In this document: piece by piece, positions 6,999-15,033 of the stretch | Position numbering within the stretch: the stretch's first letter is position 1 | Layout of the letters: every line of letters starts with the position of its first letter | Source: Bacillota bacterium | Lineage (GTDB): Bacteria; Bacillota; Sulfobacillia; JACIYH01 | Direction of reading: 5' to 3' | Length of the DNA stretch: 37,858 nt | Assembly (NCBI GenBank): GCA_030019365.1 | Contig: JASEFA010000002.1 | Span: 83,461-121,318 of the forward strand | The notes under the pieces: generated by a model | Databases searched by the model: none | What the model saw: only the letters and a program-made list of their open reading frames with translations | Told to the model about the DNA's origin: nothing | Position numbers and translations under genes: made by a program

Positions 6999-8229
6999 TG
7001 CGGCGGCCGCCCAGGAAGCGGCCGCTCAGGTAGGAGCTGTACTCGGGATCGGCGGGGTCAAGGCTGTTGATGGCCACGCCGCGGGAACCGCTGTGGATGA
7101 ACCGGCCCCCGCCCATGTAGATGCCCACGTGGGACGGCCCCGCCTTGTAGGTGGTGAAGAAGACCAGATCACCGGGCGCCAGCTTCGCGCGGTCGACCAC
7201 GGGCGCACCCGCACCGTACTGCATGTCGGCGTCCCGCGGTATCTGCCAGCCGTTGACCCGAAAGGCAAACTGGGTGAAGCCCGAGCAGTCGAACCCGTAA
7301 CCCGTCGTCCCACCCCACAGATAGGGCACGCCCAGGTAGCGGTGGGCGGTCGCTATCACGGCGCGGGCATCCTTCTTCTCCGCAGAGACCATCCCGTGGC
7401 CCGGGTAGACCTTCACCTGGCTGGCGGCGATGAACCCCTGTCCTCCCCCCGGCAACCCCACCCGTACCCATCCTCCCTGCTCCCCCAGCCAGGGCAGTTC
7501 GGTTCCCTCCACCGCCTGCTGGGGCAGGACCTCCCGCCCGTCCCCCGGAGGGGAGGCCCGCACGGGAGCCAGCCGGGCGGTGACCACCGCCCTCTTTCCC
7601 GCCAGGAAGGCATCTGCCTGCGCCCGGGTGCCCGGGACCAGGGAGCGGCCGTCCACCCACCCCAGGTAGCCATCCCACATGCTGACCCGGTACCACCCCT
7701 CCTCCTCCTCCAGGACGTCCACCACCATCCCCAGCACGGCCTGGGTCACCGTGTGCTTGCCCTCAGCCTGGCCGGGGGCATCGCCCAGGTTGACCACGGG
7801 CAGGCTTATCACTCCCCGCACCCTGTCGCCCAGGGCAGGATGGGGCAGGACCTGCACGGCATCGGTGACCTCCCGCACCCCGGGGAGACGACGGAGAACC
7901 GTCACCGCTTCATCTTTGAGCTGGGGCGAGCTGCTCTTACCGGTCAGGGTAACCCGGCCCTGTGCCACTGCCACATCCACCTGCCATATTGTAGTGCGCT
8001 CGTCGACCTGCCTCTCCCGAGCGAGAGCAGCCAGGGCGTCCCGCGCCGAAGCGAGAATCTGGTCATCGGGAACGGGGTTCGCCGAGGGGCCACGGCACCC
8101 GGCGGGCAGGGCACATCCGGACCCTGAGAGCATGAGCGCCACGCAAGCTGACAGCGTGAGCACCACCCACCCCACCGCCCTGAGGAACCGCTGTGCTTCG
8201 GATGGCCCGCTCACCAGCCCGCGCGACAT
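6979..8229 (-). CDS. BON-SH3-NlpC/P60 cell-wall hydrolase
   Basis: A 416-residue exported protein. Residues 17-37 are a hydrophobic export segment followed by cysteines C39 and C45; neither is a perfect lipobox. Residues 54-128 resemble a BON domain (VDVAVAQGRVTLTGK, VLRRLPGVREVTDAV). Two SH3b-like segments follow (about 137-200 and 210-275), then NlpC/P60 from 288: RYLGVPYLWGGTTGYGFDCSG with nucleophile C315, H367 in GPSHVGIYMG and H379 in RFIHSGS. The catalytic part matches YkfC/Spr-type gamma-D-glutamyl-diamino-acid endopeptidases that cut stem peptides. A BON domain on such an enzyme is unusual and may bind lipid or envelope. The start at 8229 has only a weak ribosome site. Confidence 0.88.
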   Translation of the reverse strand: MSRGLVSGPSEAQRFLRAVGWVVLTLSACVALMLSGSGCALPAGCRGPSANPVPDDQILASARDALAALARERQVDERTTIWQVDVAVAQGRVTLTGKSSSPQLKDEAVTVLRRLPGVREVTDAVQVLPHPALGDRVRGVISLPVVNLGDAPGQAEGKHTVTQAVLGMVVDVLEEEEGWYRVSMWDGYLGWVDGRSLVPGTRAQADAFLAGKRAVVTARLAPVRASPPGDGREVLPQQAVEGTELPWLGEQGGWVRVGLPGGGQGFIAASQVKVYPGHGMVSAEKKDARAVIATAHRYLGVPYLWGGTTGYGFDCSGFTQFAFRVNGWQIPRDADMQYGAGAPVVDRAKLAPGDLVFFTTYKAGPSHVGIYMGGGRFIHSGSRGVAINSLDPADPEYSSYLSGRFLGGRRIISSSP

Positions 8230-8287
8230 CCAACTTCACCGCCCTTTGGGGCGTCACGTCACCGGCCTTCCCGGTGTCATACCGGTT

Positions 8288-8362
8288 CTAGGTTTTCATG
8301 CGGGGGTCCAGGGCATCCCGCAGCCCGTCGCCGAACAGAGGAATGCCCGCGCCGGCATCGTA
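8288..8362 (-). pseudogene. C-terminal scrap of a DppC-type peptide ABC permease
   Basis: On the minus strand, GIPLFGDGLRDALDPRMKT then stop is the near-invariant ending of oligopeptide/dipeptide ABC permeases of the DppC/OppC kind. An in-frame TAA at about 8366-8368 and unrelated sequence beyond show that only about 24 codons remain. It points toward the nagA scrap at 8440; between the two (8363-8440) nothing was recognised. Confidence 0.6.
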
Positions 8363-8439
8363 TCCTTGTTACAGACGCGTCGTCCGGCCCCGGCATTATG
8401 GGAGGTACCCACCAGACCGGCCCGAGCACCAACGCGGCG

Positions 8440-8652
8440 ATTGGAGCGGGGCCGCGGTCCTGGGCGTCCACTGCGAGGGGCCCTACCTGTCCCCCGTGCG
8501 CCGGGGGGCGCAGGCCTTCAGCAATCTGCTTGCCTGGGGTTTTTCCGTGGAAGAAGCCGTCAGGCTCACCAGCACCAGCTCAGCCCTTCACCTGGGCTGG
8601 GTCAGCGCAAGGGGCGCCTGGAAGCAGGTATGGACGCCGACCTGGAGGCGAG
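8440..8652 (+). pseudogene. nagA: Decayed N-acetylglucosamine-6-phosphate deacetylase
   Basis: Three pieces of NagA lie in order. VLGVHCEGPYLSPVRRGAQ is the metal-site block of the family. It is joined directly to FSNLLAWGFSVEEAVRLTST, from near the C-terminus, so about half the gene is missing. After SALHLG the frame changes by one base to GQRKGRLEAGMDADLEA, the C-terminal block. The last codons supply the GGAGGCGAG ribosome site of the next gene, which may be why this scrap is kept. It cannot encode an active enzyme. Confidence 0.75.
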
Positions 8653-8655
8653 ACG

Positions 8656-9756
8656 ATGCACCACTATCTGCTGGAAATGCTCAAGTGCCCCGCCTGTGGG
8701 GGCGAACTCCGCTTCCATATCGAGGAAGAGCAGGCAGGTCACATCGAATGGGCCGACATCCGTTGCACAGCGTGCGGGGCCGAGTATCCTGTCCGAGAAG
8801 GCATCGGGGTTTTCCTGACACCCGATCTGCCGCGGCACGACCTCTGGGAGCAGGTGGAGAGCGGCCTGGACCGGTACCTGCGCGACCACCCCGATATCGA
8901 GGACCGGCTGCTCAACTCAGACCCGGGGACCCTGGCGGCCGCGGATCGCTTTTTCCGTGCCATGGTCCTTGAGGAACGGGGCGATTACGCAGGGGCGGCT
9001 GCCCTGGAAGCGCAAGCGGGACGGGAATTGTACACCGATGAGTACAATGCCGCGGTGGACAGCCAGATGAAGTACCTGTGTGACCGCCTGGCCGGCCACC
9101 ATCCGGCATCAGCGCACCACCATGCGACGGCCAGCCACGACCACCCGGCGGGGGGCCAGGAGCATGCAGGAGCCAGCCAGGGCCACCCGCCCCCGGGCCG
9201 GGTCCATCCGGTGGTCGATCTGGCATCAGGGCGCTGCGGCCTGGTGGAGAAGCTGGCGCGCCACCTCGACCGGCCCGTCGTAGCCAGTGACTTCAGCCCC
9301 CGGGTTCTGCGCCGGGACCGCCGCTATCTGGAGTTCGCGGGGCTTTACGACCGGGTGAGCCTGCTCGCCTTTGACGCCCGGCGCACCCCCTTCCGGGACG
9401 TCAGTGTGACCGCACTCACCACCTTCGCCGGACTCGCCAACATCGAGCACCCCGGTGATCTGCTCCGGGAACTCAGGCGTATCGTGTCCGGTACGTTCTA
9501 CGCCATCTCGTGTTTCTACGCTCCGGACGACCGCATCAACCGCGAGGCCATCGAGGCCCACGGCCTGCATCCCTTTCTCTTCCGCGACACGGCCCTGGAC
9601 CTGTTCAACAGATCTGGATGGCGGGTGGAGGTCGTCAACACCCGCCGGGCCAGGGCACTTCCCACCCCGCGGAGCGCCCTCATCCCGGAGGCAGGAATTG
9701 ACGCCCTCCCGGTAGCGGAAACCACTCTGGAGTGGTGCACCCTGGTAGCCACCTGA
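8656..9756 (+). CDS. Trm112-like zinc ribbon fused to a SAM methyltransferase-like domain
   Basis: The ATG at 8656 follows GGAGGCGAG; the frame is open further upstream, but that part is the nagA scrap. Residues 1-52 form a Trm112-like zinc ribbon (C11-x2-C14, C37-x2-C40, then EYPVREGIGVFL). A helical section follows, then HPVVDLASGRCGLVEKLAR (motif I, an ASGRCG variant of the glycine-rich loop), PVVASDFSPRVLRRDRRYL, FDARRTPF, and NIEHPGDLLRELRRIVSG as in class-I SAM methyltransferases. A His-rich insert, about 150-190, with many HH, AHHH and HDH groups stands before motif I and could bind metal or be a neutral expansion. The substrate is unknown; related fusions often modify small molecules or lipids. 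Confidence 0.75.
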   Translation: MHHYLLEMLKCPACGGELRFHIEEEQAGHIEWADIRCTACGAEYPVREGIGVFLTPDLPRHDLWEQVESGLDRYLRDHPDIEDRLLNSDPGTLAAADRFFRAMVLEERGDYAGAAALEAQAGRELYTDEYNAAVDSQMKYLCDRLAGHHPASAHHHATASHDHPAGGQEHAGASQGHPPPGRVHPVVDLASGRCGLVEKLARHLDRPVVASDFSPRVLRRDRRYLEFAGLYDRVSLLAFDARRTPFRDVSVTALTTFAGLANIEHPGDLLRELRRIVSGTFYAISCFYAPDDRINREAIEAHGLHPFLFRDTALDLFNRSGWRVEVVNTRRARALPTPRSALIPEAGIDALPVAETTLEWCTLVAT

Positions 9757-9857
9757 GCCCGGCGCCTGCAGGCACTCCCCGCCGCGCCCACCCCGGCGGG
9801 CACTCCATCCCACCCAACCTGGCCCGGGCCCCGATGCGTCTTCCGAGTGCCGGCCCG

Positions 9858-10193
9858 CTAGGTGTGCTCTGCCATGCCTTTCAGGCGCGCCAGGGCGCGA
9901 CCGTAGTCCTCATGCCCGGCCGCCCACTCCTCCAGTCGCGGGCAGGCGAACTCCCCGCACTGGCTGCAGAAATCCAGGCGCCGTTCGTCGACACAGCACT
10001 TGAGTATCCAGCACCCCGGAGACCAGTGCCTGGCACGGTCCCCACGGCAGCCGTCGCAGCGCACGTCTTCGTCCCGGAGCTCGATACCACGCTTTTCGCG
10101 GAACCACCTGATCATCCGCTGCCTGACTTCCGCATCCGTCTGCGCCAGGTAGATGTCGCAAACGGCGCAGTCCAGCCCGCATGGTGCCACCAT
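9858..10193 (-). CDS. DUF3795 cysteine-rich protein
   Basis: A 111-residue protein with the DUF3795 pattern: APCGLDCAVCDIY at the start, then CDGCRGD, SPGCWILKCC and FCSQCGEFACPRLEEWA. The many paired cysteines suggest zinc or iron-sulfur binding; the role of the family is unknown. The ATG at 10193 places the first motif at residue 2, normal for the family. The frame runs on upstream to 10346, but that part lacks family features. It is convergent with the methyltransferase gene, with a 101-bp gap that holds no clear terminator. Confidence 0.8.
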   Translation of the reverse strand: MVAPCGLDCAVCDIYLAQTDAEVRQRMIRWFREKRGIELRDEDVRCDGCRGDRARHWSPGCWILKCCVDERRLDFCSQCGEFACPRLEEWAAGHEDYGRALARLKGMAEHT

Positions 10194-10450
10194 CGACCGC
10201 TCCACCACACCACCCCCGGGTCGATCCGTTTCGTCCGTCGCATGCCTGCTCAGATGTTCGCTGCCACCCCGTGTCAATTCCTTCTGGGGTCGCCCGCCAG
10301 CAGAACAGCACACCCCGTGGCCGCAACACGCCGGCCCCGCGCGCACCCCGCCGGAACAGGCTGCGCCCGGACACGTGGCAGAGGGACGCCTGTTCTGCTA
10401 TCCTCTACGTGATGTGGTACTGGACGGGCATAGCCGGCAATGCACCCGGG

Positions 10451-11368
10451 ATGGACAGCACCGTCACTGAGGCGGTGGGTCCGAGCGGCGAGGCGAACGC
10501 CGCTGCGCGGGCGGCACGGGCCGAGGCGAACGCCGCTGCGCGGGCGGTCTGGGACGAAGCGGGCGTGCGGGACGCCGTGGCAGCGTTCAGACTGAAGCTA
10601 CGCGAAGGCTTCAGCGTATCGACGCCAGAGCAGGTTCTGCACCTGGTGGAGCAACTCGGCTTCTGCCACGCCTTCACCCCTGAGCCGCCCGACTGCCCCT
10701 TCTCCGTGGCCGCAGTGCCCGGCCTGTTCGAGCTGCTGCCCACGGACGACGAGGACACTCGCTGGGACTGGGCATGGACCTGGAAGGACTCCTTCCTGGA
10801 GTCAGGCCACGTTTACTACGGCAAGCTCATCCACCGCAAGCCTACCTACGTCTCATCCCGCATGCTCTCCCCGTTCTACGCCATGACCGGCAATCTGGGC
10901 GACGCGGACGACTGCGCCAATGCCCTGGACGAGGCTCGGGCGGGGGGCTTCGCCTGCACCGTCTACGAGCACATCGCCGCCTCGGGGCCCACCTCGACCA
11001 TTGAACTCGGGCGGCACTTCGCGGTGACCCGGGCGACCCTCGACCGCGCGCTGACGGAACTGCAAACAGCCATGCTCCTGGTCCCCGCGGGCACGCGGCC
11101 CGAGGGACCCCGCAAATACACCTACGTATGGGACATCTTCCCGCGCCGCTTTCCCGCCGCAGTAGCAGCAGCATCGTCCCTCGGCCGGTCCCAGGCGACC
11201 GAGGAGGTCATCCTGCGCTACCTGCAGCTGGCCGGCGCCACCTCGGAGCACCACATCTGCCGGGCACTGCCCATCCCCGCCTTCCTCATCACCAACGCGC
11301 TCAAGAAGCTCCAATCCCGGGGCCTGGTCGCCCAGTGCCAGTCACCCACCGCACCCCGCCGCCGCTGA
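10451..11368 (+). CDS. Winged-helix protein, possibly AlkZ-related
   Basis: About 305 residues. After an N-terminal Ala-rich part the protein has LREGFSVSTPEQVLHLVEQLGF, then WDWAWTWKDSFLESGHVYYGKLIHRKPTYVSS, and at least one winged-helix module (TSTIELGRHFAVTRATLDRALTELQTAMLL) followed by a second HTH-like segment ending in LITNALKKLQSRGLVAQ. This order recalls AlkZ/HTH_42 proteins, some of which are DNA glycosylases, but a catalytic QxQ motif was not found, so the name is tentative. The start is uncertain: ATG at 10451 after ACCCGGG or ATG at 10412. TATCCT near 10398 may be the -10. The N-terminus holds a tandem repeat. Confidence 0.6.
   Translation: MDSTVTEAVGPSGEANAAARAARAEANAAARAVWDEAGVRDAVAAFRLKLREGFSVSTPEQVLHLVEQLGFCHAFTPEPPDCPFSVAAVPGLFELLPTDDEDTRWDWAWTWKDSFLESGHVYYGKLIHRKPTYVSSRMLSPFYAMTGNLGDADDCANALDEARAGGFACTVYEHIAASGPTSTIELGRHFAVTRATLDRALTELQTAMLLVPAGTRPEGPRKYTYVWDIFPRRFPAAVAAASSLGRSQATEEVILRYLQLAGATSEHHICRALPIPAFLITNALKKLQSRGLVAQCQSPTAPRRR
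10489..10547 (+). repeat. 33-bp-period in-frame tandem repeat in the winged-helix gene
   Basis: A 26-base segment at 10489-10514 recurs without change at 10522-10547. It encodes EANAAARA twice near the N-terminus and keeps the frame. Confidence 0.85.
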
Positions 11369-11414
11369 CACCGCCGCACCGCCACGACCGGCGCCATTGA
11401 CACCCGCCGCGCCC

Positions 11415-12404
11415 TCAGGTGTCCGTGCGGCGGCAGAGGATGCTGCGCAGGGTATCCACGGTGATATTCCCTCCGGAGAGCATGAGCGCCACCTTCTTCC
11501 CGGCCAGCTCATTCCGCATCTTCAACGCGGCTGCGGTGGCGGCCGCCCCCGCGCCCTCGGCCAGCTGGTGAGCCGTCTCCAGGAGCAGGACGACGGCGTC
11601 CTTCATATCATCCTCGGACACCAGTACCATGTCGTCCAGGTAGCGGCGCAGGATACTGAACGGTAACTCAAACGCCACCCGGGTGGCCAGCCCCTCGGCG
11701 AAGGTGTCGCAATCCGGCGTCTCCACCAAACGACCCTGCTTCCAGGACAGGTAGACGGCCGGAGCGCGCTCCGCCTGTACGCCGATCACCTGGATGGCGG
11801 GATTCAGGCTCTTGGCCACGATACACGCCCCGCACGCCCCGCTGCCGCCCCCGATGGGGACGATGATGTAATCCAGGTCGGGGACCTCCTCCAGGATCTC
11901 CAGGTAGGCGGTGGCCACCCCGGCAATGAGCAGGGGCTCATTCATGGAGTGCACGTAGCGGTAGCCCTGTCGTTGCGCCTCCTCCTCCACCCACAGGCGG
12001 GCCTCGTCGAAATCCTTTCCCCGCAGGACCACCTCCGCCCCCAGGCGCCTCATCGCCTCCACCTTGTAGGGATTGGCGCCCTCCGGTGCGGCGATGATGG
12101 CCCTCACCCCGAAGGCCCGCGCCGCGTACGCGATGGACTGCCCGTGATTCCCGGTGGACGCCGTGATGACCCCGTTCCGCCTCTCGTCCGGCGTCAGGCG
12201 TGACACCAGGTTGAGGCCACCCCGAACCTTGAACGCCCCAATCGGCTGCAGGTTCTCGCACTTCAACCACGTCTCGCATCCCAGCGCCTCACCCAGGGCG
12301 CCGGGCCTGATCAGCGGCGTGGGTCGCAGGAACCTGCCTACCACCGTCCGCGCCCGGTACACATCCGCGATACTCGGCTCCCACAACTCCGGCATAATCA
12401 TCAC
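11415..12404 (-). CDS. Threonine/serine dehydratase, PLP fold type II
   Basis: A 329-residue enzyme of the catabolic threonine dehydratase type, with no C-terminal ACT domain. Seen are the PLP lysine in PIGAFKVRGG (K59), the substrate loop TASTGNHGQSIAYAAR, APEGANPYKVEAMRRLGAEV, the phosphate-binding loop IGGGSGACGA and the C-terminal EGAGAAATAAAL and MLSGGNI. Such enzymes convert L-threonine to 2-oxobutyrate or L-serine to pyruvate, plus ammonia. Without a regulatory domain it is probably catabolic. The start is ambiguous: GTG 12404, ATG 12401 or ATG 12395; the last has GGGTGA at good spacing. No partner genes adjoin. Confidence 0.87.
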   Translation of the reverse strand: MMIMPELWEPSIADVYRARTVVGRFLRPTPLIRPGALGEALGCETWLKCENLQPIGAFKVRGGLNLVSRLTPDERRNGVITASTGNHGQSIAYAARAFGVRAIIAAPEGANPYKVEAMRRLGAEVVLRGKDFDEARLWVEEEAQRQGYRYVHSMNEPLLIAGVATAYLEILEEVPDLDYIIVPIGGGSGACGACIVAKSLNPAIQVIGVQAERAPAVYLSWKQGRLVETPDCDTFAEGLATRVAFELPFSILRRYLDDMVLVSEDDMKDAVVLLLETAHQLAEGAGAAATAAALKMRNELAGKKVALMLSGGNITVDTLRSILCRRTDT

Positions 12405-12745
12405 CCACGACCAGCTTCCACACCCCAGGCCGGCCGACCTGCTCCGACCGGCCAGGCGGCGATTCTTTCACCGCTCGCAGGCGAAGGAAGCGGCGAAGAA
12501 TTGTCCAGAACGGGGGCCGGCGGCCCCTCCAGCCTGGCTCCGGCGCAGCCGCCGTCTACATAACCTGTCCCACCGCCGACTTATGTCGAAGCTGCCAGGC
12601 CGGCAGGTGACCTCCGCACCCCGAAAGACCGCCATGTACCCGGCATCTGTCGAAAAAGGCACCACCCACTTCCTGCCAACCAGGCGAGATTTTCACCACC
12701 TGTGGATAACCTCCTGCCGAGGACAGGACAATGCTGGGAATCCGA
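12405..12745. other. Intergenic stretch without a recognised gene
   Basis: No coding signal is convincing on either strand. It holds the upstream region of the dehydratase gene (minus) and several CTGCC/GGCAG inverted pairs, such as CTGCCAGGCCGGCAG near 12590. No remnant of a known family was recognised. Confidence 0.5.
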
Positions 12746-12839
12746 TATAATCCTGGTAAACTGGCAGGAGAATGATGGCATCCGTGTAAGATAGTGGAGG
12801 ATGTAAGATACTGGAGGATAATAGCGAGGAGGGGGACTC
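12746..12839 (+). promoter_or_regulatory. Perfect TATAAT -10 followed by a leader with repeated ribosome-site motifs
   Basis: TATAAT at 12746-12751 is a perfect -10; a matching -35 is not obvious (AGGACA at 12725 is 15 bp away). Downstream come AGGAGA with a tiny ATGATG...TAA frame (12771-12788), then GGAGGATGTAA and GGAGGATAATAG carried by the 17-bp repeat, then GAGGAGGGGG before the GTG of a 24-residue frame. The result is a short transcript with up to four ribosome-site-like signals. Confidence 0.4.
12786..12819 (+). repeat. 17-bp tandem repeat, two copies, each carrying TGGAGGAT
   Basis: GTAAGATAGTGGAGGAT at 12786-12802 is followed at once by the same sequence with one change (G to C) at 12803-12819. 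Confidence 0.85.
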
Positions 12840-12914
12840 GTGTGGGACTTCCCCGTACCGATCGACCTGGTTCACGCCGATCTCCCCATGGAGGCCAGGT
12901 TCGAAGGTCACTGA
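12840..12914 (+). CDS. Possible 24-residue peptide
   Basis: A GTG at 12840 stands 4 bases after the run GAGGAGGGGG and opens a frame of 24 residues rich in hydrophobic and acidic groups (starts MWDFPVPIDLVHADL), ending TGA at 12914. Its 3' end overlaps the convergent nitroreductase stop by 7 bp. The strong ribosome site and the TATAAT about 90 bp upstream argue for expression; no family was recognised. It may instead be the 5' stub of a lost gene. Confidence 0.35.
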   Translation: MWDFPVPIDLVHADLPMEARFEGH

Positions 12915-13768
12915 GGTCGGGAGAGTTGCGCCATCCGGGGTTGCACGAAGCGCGCCACCTGGGGCGGATGGAGCGGCTCCCAGGAACCTCGCACCCCATG
13001 GGCCAGCGCGGCAACCTCGATGTGGAGCATGGCGATTCCGCAGTCCAGGCGTCTGCTGATGCCGCCGGGGTCGCGCCCTCCCGCCACCGAGACGGTGATC
13101 GTGCAGCCGGCCTGGTCGGGGGGAGACGCAACCTCTACGCTGAAGCGCCATGGCTGGCGATTCACTGCGGACGGGGCCAGCCGGGCAGCCTCGAGGGCGG
13201 CCAGCACCCACCCCGGCCAGCGGGCTTCTTCGGGCAGCCCGCTCCCGGGGTGATCCTGGACCATCAATTGGGCAAGCGGCTTCCGGTGGTGCGAGCGAGC
13301 AAACCCGGTCATGAGGGACTCCTCCCAGGTGCAGTGACCAGGACGACCGAAGGGGATGACGGCCATCACCTGCTCTCCGGCGCCCACACCCAGCAGCCGG
13401 CCCGCCACCTCGGGGCGGAAGAACCCTCCCACCCAGCAGGTACCCAGACCGAGGGAGGTGGCCTCGAGCACCAGCGCCTGGCCGGTGTAGCCGACTCGCT
13501 CCTGTACGTAGGGGCTCCTCATGTCCCCCACCAGGGCCACGTAGGCCGGCGCCCCCTTGACCTGCCCGTAGCTCCCCACCAGCCCCCTCAACACCTCATC
13601 TGCCGGGCGCGGTACCAACACCGCCCGCGCCTCCCCATAGGGGCGGAACTCCGCACACACAGCCTCCATCCGCCCGAGCAGCCCGGGCTCAACCGGCAGC
13701 CGGTCGAAATGCCGGCGCGAACGGCGCCTTTCGATGGCCCGGTACCACTGCCCGACAGGTATCTCCAC
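12908..13768 (-). CDS. Nitroreductase-family protein (TM1586-like, putative FMN enzyme)
   Basis: A 286-residue protein with the two-fold nitroreductase layout of the TM1586 group. The first half begins with WYRAIERRRSRRHFDRLPV, then GYTGQALVLEATSLGLGTCWVGGFF and MAVIPFGRPG; the second half has LEAARLAPSAVNRQPWRFSV and RRLDCGIAMLHIEVAALAHG. The ARLAPSAVNRQPWRF block is the usual FMN-contact segment. These enzymes bind FMN and reduce nitro or quinone compounds; the physiological substrate is usually unknown. The ATG at 13768 is preceded by GGAAGGAGGTACGTGGGG, a strong ribosome site. It stands alone, 100 bp from the iron-sulfur aldo/keto reductase on the same strand, which may read through into it. 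Confidence 0.8.
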   Translation of the reverse strand: MEIPVGQWYRAIERRRSRRHFDRLPVEPGLLGRMEAVCAEFRPYGEARAVLVPRPADEVLRGLVGSYGQVKGAPAYVALVGDMRSPYVQERVGYTGQALVLEATSLGLGTCWVGGFFRPEVAGRLLGVGAGEQVMAVIPFGRPGHCTWEESLMTGFARSHHRKPLAQLMVQDHPGSGLPEEARWPGWVLAALEAARLAPSAVNRQPWRFSVEVASPPDQAGCTITVSVAGGRDPGGISRRLDCGIAMLHIEVAALAHGVRGSWEPLHPPQVARFVQPRMAQLSRPQ

Positions 13769-13872
13769 CCCACGTACCTCCTTCCAGGCACCGCGCTCGC
13801 CGGGGGTCGGAGCCGCGGGCGGCGAGGGCGGCTATGTGCTGCGGGCAGGGCGGGCGAGGGCGGCAAGGGCGC

Positions 13873-15033
13873 TCAGGCGCCGGGCGTGGGGCCGGCGAGG
13901 GCGGTGAGGGCGGCGACCATCTCCTTGAGGTACTGCGGTATGGGGAGACCCTGGGGACAGGCCGACTCGCACTGCCCGCACTCCGCGCAACTGGCGGGGT
14001 CCCCCAGGCGCTCCTTGACCCGGTCGCAGTGCCTGGCCAGCTCCCCGAGAGAACCATACACGGACGCGTCGTTGTACAGCCCGAACAGGTCCGGGATGGA
14101 GATCCCCTGCGGGCACGGAGTGCAGTAGCCACAGTGGGTACAGTCGACCTTCGTGCGCCGGCGGTAGGCGGCCCTGACCTCCTCCACCAGGGCCAGTTCC
14201 TCCCCGGTGAGGGAGTTGGGCAGGGCCGTCCCGGCGGTGCGAATGTTCTCTGCCAGCTGCTCCATGGTACTCATGCCGCTCAGCACCACGGTCACCTGCG
14301 GATGATTCCACACCCAGCGCAGCCCCCATTCAGCCGGCGTGCGCTTCACGGGGGCGCGATCCCAGATGGCCTGCACCTCGGGCGGGACGTTCTTCGTGAG
14401 ACTCCCGCCGCGCAGGGGCTCCATGACCACCACGGCCAGGCCTTTCCCGCCGGCATAACCGAGACCTTCGATCCCGGCCTGGAAGTGCTCGTCCATGTAG
14501 TTGAACTGGATCTGGCAGAGATCCCACGGGTAGGCGTCCACGATGGCCTTGAAGACCTCCAGGCTGTCGTGGAAGGAGAAGCCCGCGTGCTGGACGCGGC
14601 CGTCGGCCCGGGCGCGCTCGAAGAACCGGAACACGTCGGCCTTCACCAGCGTCTTCCACCGTTCTACGGTGAGGCCGTGCATCAGGTACACGTCGACGTG
14701 GTCCGTCTGCAGCCGCTCGAGCTGGATGTCGAGGTACCGGTCGAAGTCCTCGTGGGACTTGACCAGCCAGGTAGGGCACTTGGTGGCCAGCTTCACGCGC
14801 TCCCGGTACCCGCCCCCCAGTAGGCGGCCGACGACCACCTCGCTCTGTTCGCGGTGATAGCTGTAGGCGGTGTCGATGTAGTCGACGCCGTGTTCCACGG
14901 CATAGCTCACCATTTCCGCCGTCTTTTCTTCATCTATCTTCGCCGGGTCGTCATCGACGACCGGAAGCCGCATCATGCCAAAACCCAGGATAGAAACCTC
15001 GAAGCCCTGTGACCCGAACTTCCTGCGCAGCAT
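13873..15033 (-). CDS. Aldo/keto reductase with C-terminal [4Fe-4S] domain
   Basis: A 386-residue protein. The N-terminal TIM-barrel carries the AKR tetrad D54, Y59, K85 and H119 (DYIDTAYSYH, LATKCP, VYLMHG), and the C-terminal third carries two iron-sulfur groups, CTHCGYCTPCP and CAECGQCESACP. The fusion is common in anaerobes; electrons may pass between NAD(P)H and ferredoxin via the clusters. The start ATG at 15033 follows GGGGGGCGG and gives the usual MLRRKFG opening; the frame runs 12 codons further upstream without a ribosome site. The substrate is unknown. Confidence 0.88.
   Translation of the reverse strand: MLRRKFGSQGFEVSILGFGMMRLPVVDDDPAKIDEEKTAEMVSYAVEHGVDYIDTAYSYHREQSEVVVGRLLGGGYRERVKLATKCPTWLVKSHEDFDRYLDIQLERLQTDHVDVYLMHGLTVERWKTLVKADVFRFFERARADGRVQHAGFSFHDSLEVFKAIVDAYPWDLCQIQFNYMDEHFQAGIEGLGYAGGKGLAVVVMEPLRGGSLTKNVPPEVQAIWDRAPVKRTPAEWGLRWVWNHPQVTVVLSGMSTMEQLAENIRTAGTALPNSLTGEELALVEEVRAAYRRRTKVDCTHCGYCTPCPQGISIPDLFGLYNDASVYGSLGELARHCDRVKERLGDPASCAECGQCESACPQGLPIPQYLKEMVAALTALAGPTPGA

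Noticed and set aside
8398-8655. N-terminal extension of the Trm112-like methyltransferase.
   Set aside because: That DNA encodes nagA remnants in the other frames; the ATG at 8656 has a good ribosome site and begins the zinc ribbon.
12556-13211. Minus-strand frames crossing from the nitroreductase gene into the intergenic region.
   Set aside because: They are out of frame with the nitroreductase and lack recognisable domains or ribosome sites.
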